Program-made: the position numbers and the translations under genes
In this document: positions 26,893 through 34,403 of the stretch, piece by piece
How the letters are laid out: each line of letters begins with the position of its first letter
How positions within the stretch are numbered: the first letter of the stretch is position 1
The notes under the pieces: generated by a model
Told to the model about the DNA's origin: nothing
Databases searched by the model: none
Seen by the model: the letters and a program-made list of their open reading frames with translations, nothing else
DNA from: Bacteroidales bacterium
Lineage (GTDB): Bacteria > Bacteroidota > Bacteroidia > Bacteroidales > UBA7960
Length of the DNA stretch: 38,979 nt
Direction of reading: 5' to 3'
NCBI GenBank assembly: GCA_003557965.1
Contig: PWND01000062.1
Location: forward strand, 1 to 38,979

Positions 26893-28032
26893 TCATTTTC
26901 CTGCCCTCAAAATCTTCGTCATCTTAAAAGACAAGTCAGCAAAAAGAATTTTGGGATTAGCATTCCTTTCAATGTTAATATATGCTTCCTGAAATAACTC
27001 GTTTATTTCATTTATATTATCACTATTAATGTATGGCGAAAATTTATTTAAAAAATCTTTTTCTTCACCTTCAAGCCTTAAAACCGACTGTGTAGTTATA
27101 TTTTGACTTAACAGCAAGCTTTGCCTAAACATTTTTAAAGAATAAGAAATTAGGTTTTTTTGCTTTTCCCTGCCATATTTTGCAAAATCATCAATTTTTT
27201 CAAATATTTCTGCGGCTTTAAAAGAATAACAACTTCTCATCCATTCACTAAATGATTTGAAAGAATCAACCGAATCCATGCCTTCTTTGCACATTCTATT
27301 TGCATCAACCATATTTCCTGCTGTTAAAAAAGCAATTTTCCCGGCATTTTGAGCTTCACAGTTATATTCACTTTCCAGGTATTTAGCAACATCTTCTTCG
27401 CTGGTTTGAGGAATTTTGAACACCTGTGTTCTTGATAAAATTGTTTTCAGTATTTGTTGTTGGTTTTCTGCTATAAGAATAAAAAGTGTATTATCCGGTG
27501 GCTCCTCTAGTATTTTCAAAAGCTTTGGGGCTGCTGCATGATATACTTTTTCTACCATCCAGATAATAACAGCTTTGTATTTACTTTCGTATGGCTTCAG
27601 TCCCATCAGGCGAATTATTTCATTGCAATCGTCAGCTTTAATAATACCTTGCTTATTTTCAATTCCAATATGAGAGTACCATTGCATTAAATTAAAGTAT
27701 GGGTTTTGCAACACCATTTCTCGCCAATGGGTAATGTATGTACTGCTTTTAACATCCTTGGTAAACTCCTTATTGTTTGCAACAGGAAAGAACATGTGTA
27801 AGTCAGGATGTATCAACTTGTTAAATTTATTGCACGAAGAACATGAGCCACAAGCATCATCTTCTGTTTTATTCATGCAATTTAAATATTGAACATAGGC
27901 TAATGCCAATGCCATTTTCCCACATCCTTCAGGCCCAATAAAAAGTTGCGCATGAGAAACTCTGTTGTTCCTGATATTGTTAATAAGTTTTTTCTTTATA
28001 ACTTCCTGTCCTGCAATGTCTTTAAATCGCAT
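26893..28032 (-). CDS. holB: DNA polymerase III clamp-loader subunit delta'
   Basis: A 379-residue AAA+ clamp-loader subunit that helps load the sliding clamp at replication. It has the RarA/DnaX-type start (RFKDIAGQEVIKKKL), Walker-A-like GPEGCGKM (33-40), a zinc-binding module with Cys52, Cys61, Cys64 and Cys67, and sensor region LKILEEPPDNTLFIL followed by the SRT version of the SRC motif (ILSRTQVF). The remainder is the helical clamp-loader collar. It is first in the leftward series holB-ricT-gldH-pbp1A, 26 bases before ricT, and divergent from mltF. Ends in TGA. Confidence 0.92.
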   Translation of the reverse strand: MRFKDIAGQEVIKKKLINNIRNNRVSHAQLFIGPEGCGKMALALAYVQYLNCMNKTEDDACGSCSSCNKFNKLIHPDLHMFFPVANNKEFTKDVKSSTYITHWREMVLQNPYFNLMQWYSHIGIENKQGIIKADDCNEIIRLMGLKPYESKYKAVIIWMVEKVYHAAAPKLLKILEEPPDNTLFILIAENQQQILKTILSRTQVFKIPQTSEEDVAKYLESEYNCEAQNAGKIAFLTAGNMVDANRMCKEGMDSVDSFKSFSEWMRSCYSFKAAEIFEKIDDFAKYGREKQKNLISYSLKMFRQSLLLSQNITTQSVLRLEGEEKDFLNKFSPYINSDNINEINELFQEAYINIERNANPKILFADLSFKMTKILRAGK

Positions 28033-28251
28033 CTAATTAAAAGTATTATTGTTTGAGCTAAACCTGTAAAATTAAAAATTTTTTAACAAATACTAAGCTA
28101 AAAATTCAATTGTTGTAAGGATTTAACCAGTTATTAACATAGCGGAGCACCTTATTGCCTGTAGTTTGCCATAAAATATAACACTTTTTTTATTATCTTT
28201 GGTATAATGCTGTTTAGAATTAGACAATTTTTTTGATTTTTTAAAATTTTG

Positions 28252-28259
28252 TATTTTTG
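28252..28259 (+). promoter_or_regulatory. -7 promoter element before mltF
   Basis: TATTTTTG matches the Bacteroidota -7 consensus TAnnTTTG. TTTG at 28232-28235 could be the -33 element, but the 16-base spacer is short. It lies 33 bases before the chosen mltF ATG, which argues against the in-frame TTG at 28257 as start. Confidence 0.45.
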
Positions 28260-28292
28260 CAAGCTGTTTTGTTTATAACAAAAACACAATTT

Positions 28293-29738
28293 ATGAAGCA
28301 AAAAAAAATCTACAAACTTTGCATTAAGTATTTGCCTTATGTATTGATTTTGGGCTTGCTTGTGTTCTTAATTCCGTTAGGATTTGAAGAAAGCCAGGAA
28401 GATCACGTAGAGTTGTCGGAGTTGGAACAAATTATTGAAGATGGTGTATTAAGGGCAACAACCAACTATAACTCTACCAATTATTTTATATACCGTGGGC
28501 AGCCGATGGGATTCCACCTGGAGCTTTTAAAACTCTTTACAAATCATATAGGTGTTGATTTAGAAGTTTTTGTAAGTAATAATTTAGATGAAAATTTTTC
28601 ATGCCTTCTTACAGAAAACGAGTGTAATGTAATCGCTCTTGACCTAACTGTAACAAGAGATCGAGCGAGAATGTTTGAGTTTACAACGCCACATAGCCAA
28701 ACAAGGCAGGTATTGATACAAAGAAAGCCTGACGACTGGTATAACATGCGTTCATCTGAAATTGAAGACCACCTGGTAAGAAACCACCTTGATTTGGCAG
28801 GAAAAACCATTTATGTGCAAAGCAGGTCAGCTTTTGTTTCACGATTGAATCACTTAATGGAAGAAATTGGCGATACAATATACGTTGTTTAGGTAGATAT
28901 GGAAATAGAGCAGTTGATAGAAAGAGTAGCTAATGGACAAATTAATTATACTGTAAGTGATGAGCATTTAGCAAGTGTGAACCAGGGTTTTTATTCAAAT
29001 ATTGACATATTGACTCCATTGAGCTTTTCTCAAAATCTTGCATGGGCAGTAAAAAAAGATTCCCCTGAACTTTTGGAAGCAATTAATGAATGGCTGGAAG
29101 ATTTTAAACAAACGCGACAATATGCAAGCCTGTATAACAAGTATTTTAATAACCCGCGAACAGCAAATATAGCAAGAAGCCAGTTTCATTCGTTGGGAGG
29201 CGGAAGGATTTCAGTATATGATGATTATTTTAAAAGATATGCCGAACAGTATGGTTGGGATTGGCGATTAATTGCTTCAGTTGCATTCCAGGAATCAAGG
29301 TTTAATCCACGTGCCGTATCATGGGCCGGTGCTTTCGGAGTTATGCAATTAATGCCTGCAACTGCAGCATTATACAATGTACACCAAAACTCTCCCGTAT
29401 CAGAAAACATCAGGGCAGGAGTAAGTTATTTACATTACCTTAATGAGCGCTTTAAAAGGATTATTGAAGATGATGATGAGCGTTTAAAGTTTGTGCTTGC
29501 CTCTTATAATGTTGGCTTAGGCCATGTTTTCGATGCACGAAGGCTTGCAGAGAAAAATGGGAAAGATCCAAATATATGGAAAGATAATGTTGATTATTAT
29601 ATTTTAAACAAATCAAAACCAAAGTATTATCTCGACCCCGTAGTAAGTCATGGCTACGCCAGGGGGCTTGAACCATACCTTTACGTGATAGAAATATTAG
29701 AAAGGTATGAGCATTACCTTAATGCGCTGGAGTCTTAA
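28293..29738 (+). CDS. mltF: MltF-like membrane-bound lytic transglycosylase, interrupted by one in-frame TAG
   Basis: Read through the TAG at codon 200 (28890-28892), this frame encodes 481 residues. ATG 28293 (MKQKKIYKLCIKYL) gives a basic start and a hydrophobic anchor at about 12-30. Next is a periplasmic solute-binding (SBP_bac_3-like) domain at about 45-270, then an SLT lytic transglycosylase domain at about 310-480 with catalytic Glu334 (ASVAFQESRFNP) and GVMQLMPATA. MltF cleaves peptidoglycan, releasing anhydromuropeptides. The TAG lies inside the binding domain (TIYVV-stop-VDMEIEQLIERV) and homology continues unbroken. If real, a restart at ATG 28899 would give a catalytic domain without a signal peptide. 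The gene is divergent from holB and convergent with the LOG gene, 13 bases away. Final stop TAA. Confidence 0.88.
28890..28892 (+). other. In-frame TAG inside mltF
   Basis: Codon 200 of the mltF frame reads GTT-TAG-GTA. Frame and recognisable MltF sequence are continuous on both sides. A one-base change from GAG, CAG or AAG would explain it. The hexamer TTTAGG is the same as at the infB TAG. ATG 28899, two codons after the stop, could allow reinitiation. Confidence 0.85.
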
Positions 29739-29751
29739 AAAGGAAAGAGCT

Positions 29752-30561
29752 TTATTCTCTTTCAAGCTTCATAAAAAAGTCAATCAGTTTTTCTTCCATT
29801 TCATCAACTGAATCACAAAACTCAAAAAGCTTCAGATCGCTTTCAGAAATTGTATGGTTTTTTACCAGGTTGTCAAAATTTACAATCTCGTTCCAGAACT
29901 TTCTGTCGTATATGAGGATTGTTATTGGTTTCTTTATTTTTCCTGTTTGTACTAAAGTAAGAATTTCCATAAGTTCGTCAAGTGTGCCAAATCCACCGGG
30001 GAATATTACCATAGCGCGGGAAAGGTAAGCAAACCAGAATTTTCGCATGAAGAAATAATGAAACTCAAAATTCAAGTCGTCATCAATATAAGGATTTGAA
30101 AACTGTTCAAAAGGAAGGCTTATGTTAAGGCCAATGCTTTTCCCGCCCGCAAGTGATGCCCCTTTATTTGCTGCTTCCATTATTCCGGGGCCTCCACCTG
30201 TACAAATTAATAAACGGTTTGATGCTTTATATCTCTTAATGCTCCATGTTGTCATCCTTTTAGAAAATTCAACAGCATCTTCATAATAACGGGAGTTTTT
30301 GAGGTCCATTTCAGCTTTTTGCAACTGCTTTGGACAAGGGCCTTGCTGCTTTTTCAATATCTCCAGGTTCTTTTTTGCTGTCTCTTCAGGAATCAAACGT
30401 GCTGAGCCAAATACCACTATTGTATCTCTAATTTTACTTTTTAGAAAACGTGAACGTGGCTCAACAAATTCTGATAAAATTCGTAATTCCCGGGCTTCCG
30501 GTGACATCAGAAAATCTATGTTTTTATAAGCTTTTTCCGGCTTAGGTTTTTTCTTTTGCAT
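29752..30561 (-). CDS. LOG family protein (TIGR00730-type nucleotide 5'-monophosphate phosphoribohydrolase)
   Basis: A 269-residue protein of the LOG/'lysine decarboxylase-like' Rossmann family. The two defining motifs are present: GGGPGIMEAANKGA and PGGFGTLDELMEIL. The family contains cytokinin riboside 5'-monophosphate phosphoribohydrolases; bacterial members act on nucleoside monophosphates or have unknown roles, and the old label 'lysine decarboxylase' is misleading. The N-terminal ~50 residues (KKKPKPEKAYKN) are a basic extension. It is convergent with mltF (13-base gap), and a small hairpin GAAAGAG/CTCTTTC (29743-29763) overlaps its end. It ends in TAA. Confidence 0.9.
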   Translation of the reverse strand: MQKKKPKPEKAYKNIDFLMSPEARELRILSEFVEPRSRFLKSKIRDTIVVFGSARLIPEETAKKNLEILKKQQGPCPKQLQKAEMDLKNSRYYEDAVEFSKRMTTWSIKRYKASNRLLICTGGGPGIMEAANKGASLAGGKSIGLNISLPFEQFSNPYIDDDLNFEFHYFFMRKFWFAYLSRAMVIFPGGFGTLDELMEILTLVQTGKIKKPITILIYDRKFWNEIVNFDNLVKNHTISESDLKLFEFCDSVDEMEEKLIDFFMKLERE

Positions 30562-30721
30562 AAATTATACTTATTAAATTGTTTTTAAAATTAGTTGCGT
30601 ATTCTGTTATTAAATCCTGCTTGCTTCTGCTTCAACTGAGTCCTGCTGTTTTCTAAAATTGCTTTTGGCAGGCAACCTTTCATTTTTGTTTTTTTTTAAA
30701 AAATAATCATTTAAATATGCC

Positions 30722-30729
30722 TAATTTTG
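30722..30729 (+). promoter_or_regulatory. Possible -7 element before nitroreductase
   Basis: TAATTTTG matches TAnnTTTG, 73 bases before the nitroreductase ATG in the 241-base divergent spacer with the LOG gene. No -33 TTTG lies at normal spacing, so support is modest. Confidence 0.3.
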
Positions 30730-30802
30730 TTGCTTTAATTAGTTTTAAGCTGGCTCAAACTATCTGCAAAGAATTATTATAAAACCAAAGATAAAAAAAT
30801 TA

Positions 30803-31342
30803 ATGAACTTTTATAAACTTGCACAAAATCGTCAAAGCACCAGGAAGTATTTACCAGATCCTGTTGAAAAGGAAAAAATTATCCAAATTATTGAAAGCTG
30901 CCGGCTTGCTCCATCAGCGTGTAACTCTCAACCATGGAAGTTTATAGTAGTTGACGATCCTGAAATAAAAAATAAAATATCAGATTCATCCTACGGGAAA
31001 ATTCTCAGGTTTAACCGCTTTGCCAGAGAATGCCCGGTTATGGTAGCTTTGATTATCGAACCTCCCAAAATGCTGGCAAAAATTGGAGGAGCTGTAAAAG
31101 ACAAGGATTTCTACCTTATGGATATTGGCATTGTAGCATCTTATTTTTGCCTGCAGGCTGCAGAGCTGGGGCTTGGCACATGTATGCTGGGCTGGTTTGA
31201 CGAACCAAAAGTAAAAACGATACTGGATGTTCCTAAAAATAAGAGAGTTGCTCTATTATTCACCCTGGGCTACGAAGCCGGGAAGCACAGAAAAAAAATA
31301 AGAAAATCAATTGACCGGATTTGCTCATTTAATAAGTATTAA
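30803..31342 (+). CDS. Nitroreductase family protein
   Basis: A 179-residue FMN-dependent oxidoreductase of the nitroreductase superfamily. The start LAQNRQSTRKYLPDPV holds the conserved Arg-x-Ser-x-Arg phosphate-binding pattern for FMN, and SCRLAPSACNSQPWKFIVV and AAELGLGTCMLGWFD are further family signatures. The length is at the short end of the family. The natural substrate cannot be told; these enzymes reduce quinones, flavins or nitro compounds with NAD(P)H. It stands alone, divergent from the LOG gene and followed by a 172-base spacer before the peptidase gene. Ends in TAA. Confidence 0.9.
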   Translation: MNFYKLAQNRQSTRKYLPDPVEKEKIIQIIESCRLAPSACNSQPWKFIVVDDPEIKNKISDSSYGKILRFNRFARECPVMVALIIEPPKMLAKIGGAVKDKDFYLMDIGIVASYFCLQAAELGLGTCMLGWFDEPKVKTILDVPKNKRVALLFTLGYEAGKHRKKIRKSIDRICSFNKY

Positions 31343-31411
31343 ATGTCGCATTTTGAAATTAATAAAAGAGAATAAAGCAATATTGCAATTTTTTCACAAG
31401 GCAGGTTTTTA

Positions 31412-31419
31412 TATCTTTG
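31412..31419 (+). promoter_or_regulatory. -7 promoter element before the peptidase gene
   Basis: TATCTTTG matches the TAnnTTTG -7 consensus and lies 95 bases before the ATG of the M3-like peptidase. A clear -33 TTTG is missing, so this is a moderate call. Confidence 0.35.
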
Positions 31420-31514
31420 AACTATATCGAACTGATTTCATTATTTATAATAATATTAATTAAGTTATTTTTTTAAGAACCAATCAGGCTAAATATTAAC
31501 TAAAAGTTTAAAAC

Positions 31515-33551
31515 ATGAAAAAACTATTATTAACATTAACATTTTTATTTATTGTACTTATGCTTACATCATGCAAAGAAACTGAAAAAATGGGCATTAT
31601 TCCTTCAAGCGTAATAGAGGGAACTATCACTGAATTGGCAGAAATTCATGGTGATGATTTATTGCCTGAAATAGAAAGAGGCGTATCACAAGTTGCTGCT
31701 TTGTGGAAGTCTTCGGATGGCAGCACCGATGATTTTGTGCAGTTTTGCAAAGAACATTACGTTGGATGTGCTGAAGAAAAAAAGGTTTTGTTTACTAAGT
31801 TGTCAGATAATTATGAGGCAATTTGGGGCTTTTCCAACAGGATGAGCCTTGAGTTGATGAAACCACTGCATCTTGACATTGGGCCTGTTCTTCCGGTGGA
31901 TATGATGTTTGGAAGCTACTCTCCATTAGCGCATTTTTACGATGACTTTTTTAGCAATAAAATTGCATTTTTAACTATTCTGAACTTTCCTTTTTATTCT
32001 CTTGAAGAAAAAGCTGAATTATGCAAAGATTGGGATAGGCTTGACTGGGCTTATGCAAGGATGGGTGATATTTTTACATCGCGTGTGCCAGGTGAAATTA
32101 ATCAAAAATCATCAAGTATTTCCACGGAGTCTGATGCATATATATCAGAGTATAATATTATAATGGGGAATCTGCTTAACGACAAAGGCGAAAAGCTGTT
32201 CCCTGAAAACCTTAACCTGATAACCCACTGGGGCTTGCGTGATCAGCTAAAGGCAAATTATGCCCAGGAAGATGGCCTTGATAGGCAGGAAATGATTTAT
32301 AAAGTTATGTTAAGGATTATCAGCCAGGAAATTCCTGAAGTTGTTATTAATAATGAAGAGGTAGAATGGAATCCTTATGCTAATAAAGTTTATAAAAACG
32401 GTGAGCAGATTCAGTTTGACCCTGAGCCGGATACAAGATATCAGCACTTGCTGAATAATTTTAATATCAGACAAAAGGTAGACGTTTATTCTCCAAATTA
32501 TCCTACAGCAATTGAAAGAGCTTATAACCAGGGGCTTGAATTAACAAGGCAGGAAGTTGAAGACTTATTTACTGAGCTTGTAAGTTCTCCTTTACTAAAA
32601 GATGTAGGGCAATTAATTAGCAATAGGCTTGGACGCGATTTACAACCATTTGATATTTGGTATGATGGATTTAAAGCCCGCAGTGGAATTTCTGAGCAAA
32701 AACTTGATAATATTACAAGGCAAAAATATCCTGATGCAGTAAGTTTTGAAAAGGATATTGAAAGAATTTTGGTTGACTTAGGCTATACAGCCGCTCGTGC
32801 AAAAGAAATAGCTTCAAAAATAACTGTTGAAGCTTCGAGGGGAGCCGGCCATGCATGGGGTGCACAGATGAAATCACAAAAATCACACCTTCGCACAAGG
32901 ATTCCTGCAGATGGCATGACTTATAATGGCTATAATATTGCTATGCACGAACTAGGGCATAATGTTGAGCAGACCATCAGCATATATGATGTTGATTATT
33001 ACATGCTAAAGGGAGTTCCAAATACCGCATTTACAGAAGCACTTGCTTTTATGTTTCAAAGCCGCGACCTTGACATTCTCGGCATGCAAAGCGATGATGA
33101 AAACCTTTCTCACCTTAAAGCACTGGATGTATTCTGGGGCAGTTATGAAATAATGGGAGTATCTCTTGTTGATATGTATGTTTGGCAGTGGATGTATGAT
33201 AACCCAAATGCTTCAGCAGCAGAACTGAAAAAGCAGACAATAAAAATCGCAAAGCAAGTTTGGAATGATTATTTTGCACCTGTTTTTGGAGTAGAAGATT
33301 CCCCGATATTAGCTGTATATTCTCACATGATTAGTTATCCTCTGTACCTTGCAGCTTACCCGCTTGGCAGGTTGATTGAATTTCAACTTGAAGGCCAGTA
33401 TGAAGGCAATTGTTTTGCAAAAGAAACAGATCGTGTATTTACAACCGGAAATATTATACCTCAGCAATGGATGAAAGTTGCTGTTGGCCAATCTATTTCC
33501 AATGAACCTCTTTTTATAGCTGTAGAAGAAGCTCTAAAGCATGTAAAATAA
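31515..33551 (+). CDS. Lipoprotein zinc metallopeptidase, M3-like gluzincin
   Basis: A 678-residue protein with lipobox LTSC (acylated Cys20), so probably attached to a periplasmic or outer-membrane face. The zinc site is HELGH (His478-Glu479-His482) followed 26 residues later by Glu508 (NTAFTEALAFMF), the H-E-x-x-H ... E spacing of gluzincins such as the M3 oligopeptidases. A downstream His-Tyr-rich segment (SHMISYPLYLAAYPLG, about residue 605-620) may correspond to the M3 substrate/transition-state His and Tyr residues. The N-terminal ~450 residues are mostly helical. It is not M49 (dipeptidyl peptidase III), whose motif is HExxxH. I do not recognise a named gene. It stands alone with a promoter-like element upstream and a hairpin terminator downstream. 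Ends in TAA. Confidence 0.8.
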   Translation: MKKLLLTLTFLFIVLMLTSCKETEKMGIIPSSVIEGTITELAEIHGDDLLPEIERGVSQVAALWKSSDGSTDDFVQFCKEHYVGCAEEKKVLFTKLSDNYEAIWGFSNRMSLELMKPLHLDIGPVLPVDMMFGSYSPLAHFYDDFFSNKIAFLTILNFPFYSLEEKAELCKDWDRLDWAYARMGDIFTSRVPGEINQKSSSISTESDAYISEYNIIMGNLLNDKGEKLFPENLNLITHWGLRDQLKANYAQEDGLDRQEMIYKVMLRIISQEIPEVVINNEEVEWNPYANKVYKNGEQIQFDPEPDTRYQHLLNNFNIRQKVDVYSPNYPTAIERAYNQGLELTRQEVEDLFTELVSSPLLKDVGQLISNRLGRDLQPFDIWYDGFKARSGISEQKLDNITRQKYPDAVSFEKDIERILVDLGYTAARAKEIASKITVEASRGAGHAWGAQMKSQKSHLRTRIPADGMTYNGYNIAMHELGHNVEQTISIYDVDYYMLKGVPNTAFTEALAFMFQSRDLDILGMQSDDENLSHLKALDVFWGSYEIMGVSLVDMYVWQWMYDNPNASAAELKKQTIKIAKQVWNDYFAPVFGVEDSPILAVYSHMISYPLYLAAYPLGRLIEFQLEGQYEGNCFAKETDRVFTTGNIIPQQWMKVAVGQSISNEPLFIAVEEALKHVK

Positions 33552-33570
33552 GAGGTGTATATTATATAAA

Positions 33571-33621
33571 AACGGGCAGCATTTATAACTAATTATTTAT
33601 GTCATAGAAATGCTGCCCGTT
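33571..33621 (-). terminator. Strong hairpin terminator of purN (bidirectional)
   Basis: AACGGGCAGCATTT (33571-33584) and AAATGCTGCCCGTT (33608-33621) are perfectly complementary over 14 bp. On the minus strand the stem is followed by TTTTATAT, fitting termination of purN; on the plus strand T-richness is weak, but the hairpin also lies 19 bases after the convergent peptidase gene and can serve both. Confidence 0.8.
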
Positions 33622-33638
33622 AGTATTACATGAAAAAA

Positions 33639-34217
33639 TCAAAATAATCCTTCAATCACCCTGGGGTAATGCTCGTGTTCCAGCTTTTGTACTTTTTTTG
33701 CAAGCGTTTCGGGAGTATCATTAGCAGAAACAAATAATGATGCCTGAAAAATTATTCTTCCTTTATCATATTCTTCATTAACATAATGAATGCTAATACC
33801 GCTTTTATCTTCTTTCGAATCAATAACAGCTTTATGAACATTCATGCCATACATACCCTTCCCACCAAACTTTGGCAATAACGCAGGATGTATGTTTACT
33901 ATTTTATTAGGATATTCTTGAATTAAAAAGGCAGGGACTAAAGATAAAAAGCCTGCTAACACAATAAAATCAATGTTATGCTTTTTAAAAATATCAAGTA
34001 AGTATTTGGGGTCATTCCACTTTGCTTTTTCAATATAAACAGAAGGTACATTAAGCATTTCAGCTTTTTTCAATACTTGTGCATCAGGCTTGTTGCTTAT
34101 AACAAGAGCTATTTTTATTCGGGAATGTATCCTGAAGTAATTAATAAAGTTTAGTACATTTGATCCTGTGCCGGAAGCAAGCATTGCGATATTTACCTTG
34201 TTGGAATTATTAGTCAT
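33639..34217 (-). CDS. purN: Phosphoribosylglycinamide formyltransferase (GART)
   Basis: A 192-residue enzyme of purine synthesis that transfers a formyl group from 10-formyl-tetrahydrofolate to GAR. The start has the substrate phosphate loop (MLASGTGSNVLNFINYF). The catalytic Asn and His are in NIHPALLP, with the catalytic Asp in EEYDKGRIIFQ (compare Asn106, His108, Asp144 in E. coli). Length is typical. Upstream are a 186-base spacer and the terminator of the AOR gene, so it has its own promoter; the acpP-fabF genes often near purN in Bacteroidota are absent from this window. It ends in TGA. Confidence 0.94.
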   Translation of the reverse strand: MTNNSNKVNIAMLASGTGSNVLNFINYFRIHSRIKIALVISNKPDAQVLKKAEMLNVPSVYIEKAKWNDPKYLLDIFKKHNIDFIVLAGFLSLVPAFLIQEYPNKIVNIHPALLPKFGGKGMYGMNVHKAVIDSKEDKSGISIHYVNEEYDKGRIIFQASLFVSANDTPETLAKKVQKLEHEHYPRVIEGLF

Positions 34218-34338
34218 TTTAAGCTATAGTTAATACATAATCAAGCTAATTACTTACACCTGTTAAAGTTAACAAAACAAATCCTGGTTAGCAAATAATC
34301 ATTGCAGTATTAGACTATTATAAGGTATTTTCCAACAA

Positions 34339-34381
34339 AAAAGGCTGTAAAAAGCTATTAAATAACTTTTTACAGCCTTTT
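34339..34381 (-). terminator. Rho-independent terminator of the AOR gene
   Basis: AAAAGGCTGTAAAAAG (34339-34354) and CTTTTTACAGCCTTTT (34366-34381) form a perfect 16-bp stem with an 11-base loop. Reading on the minus strand the second arm runs into a T-tract (TTTTTTGTTGG), 22 bases past the AOR stop codon. Confidence 0.85.
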
Positions 34382-34403
34382 GGCCATTAAAAACTAAACG
34401 AGT

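Noticed and set aside
28899..29738. A separate stand-alone SLT gene starting at ATG 28899.
   Set aside because: It would begin inside the solute-binding domain and have no signal peptide or membrane anchor, although its substrate is periplasmic; a single MltF frame fits better.
29752..30561. Lysine decarboxylase.
   Set aside because: The GGGPG and PGGFGTLDE motifs define the LOG family; the lysine decarboxylase label is a historical misannotation.
31515..33551. Dipeptidyl peptidase III (M49) identity for the lipoprotein peptidase.
   Set aside because: M49 has a six-residue HExxxH zinc motif; this protein has the five-residue HELGH with Glu 26 residues later.
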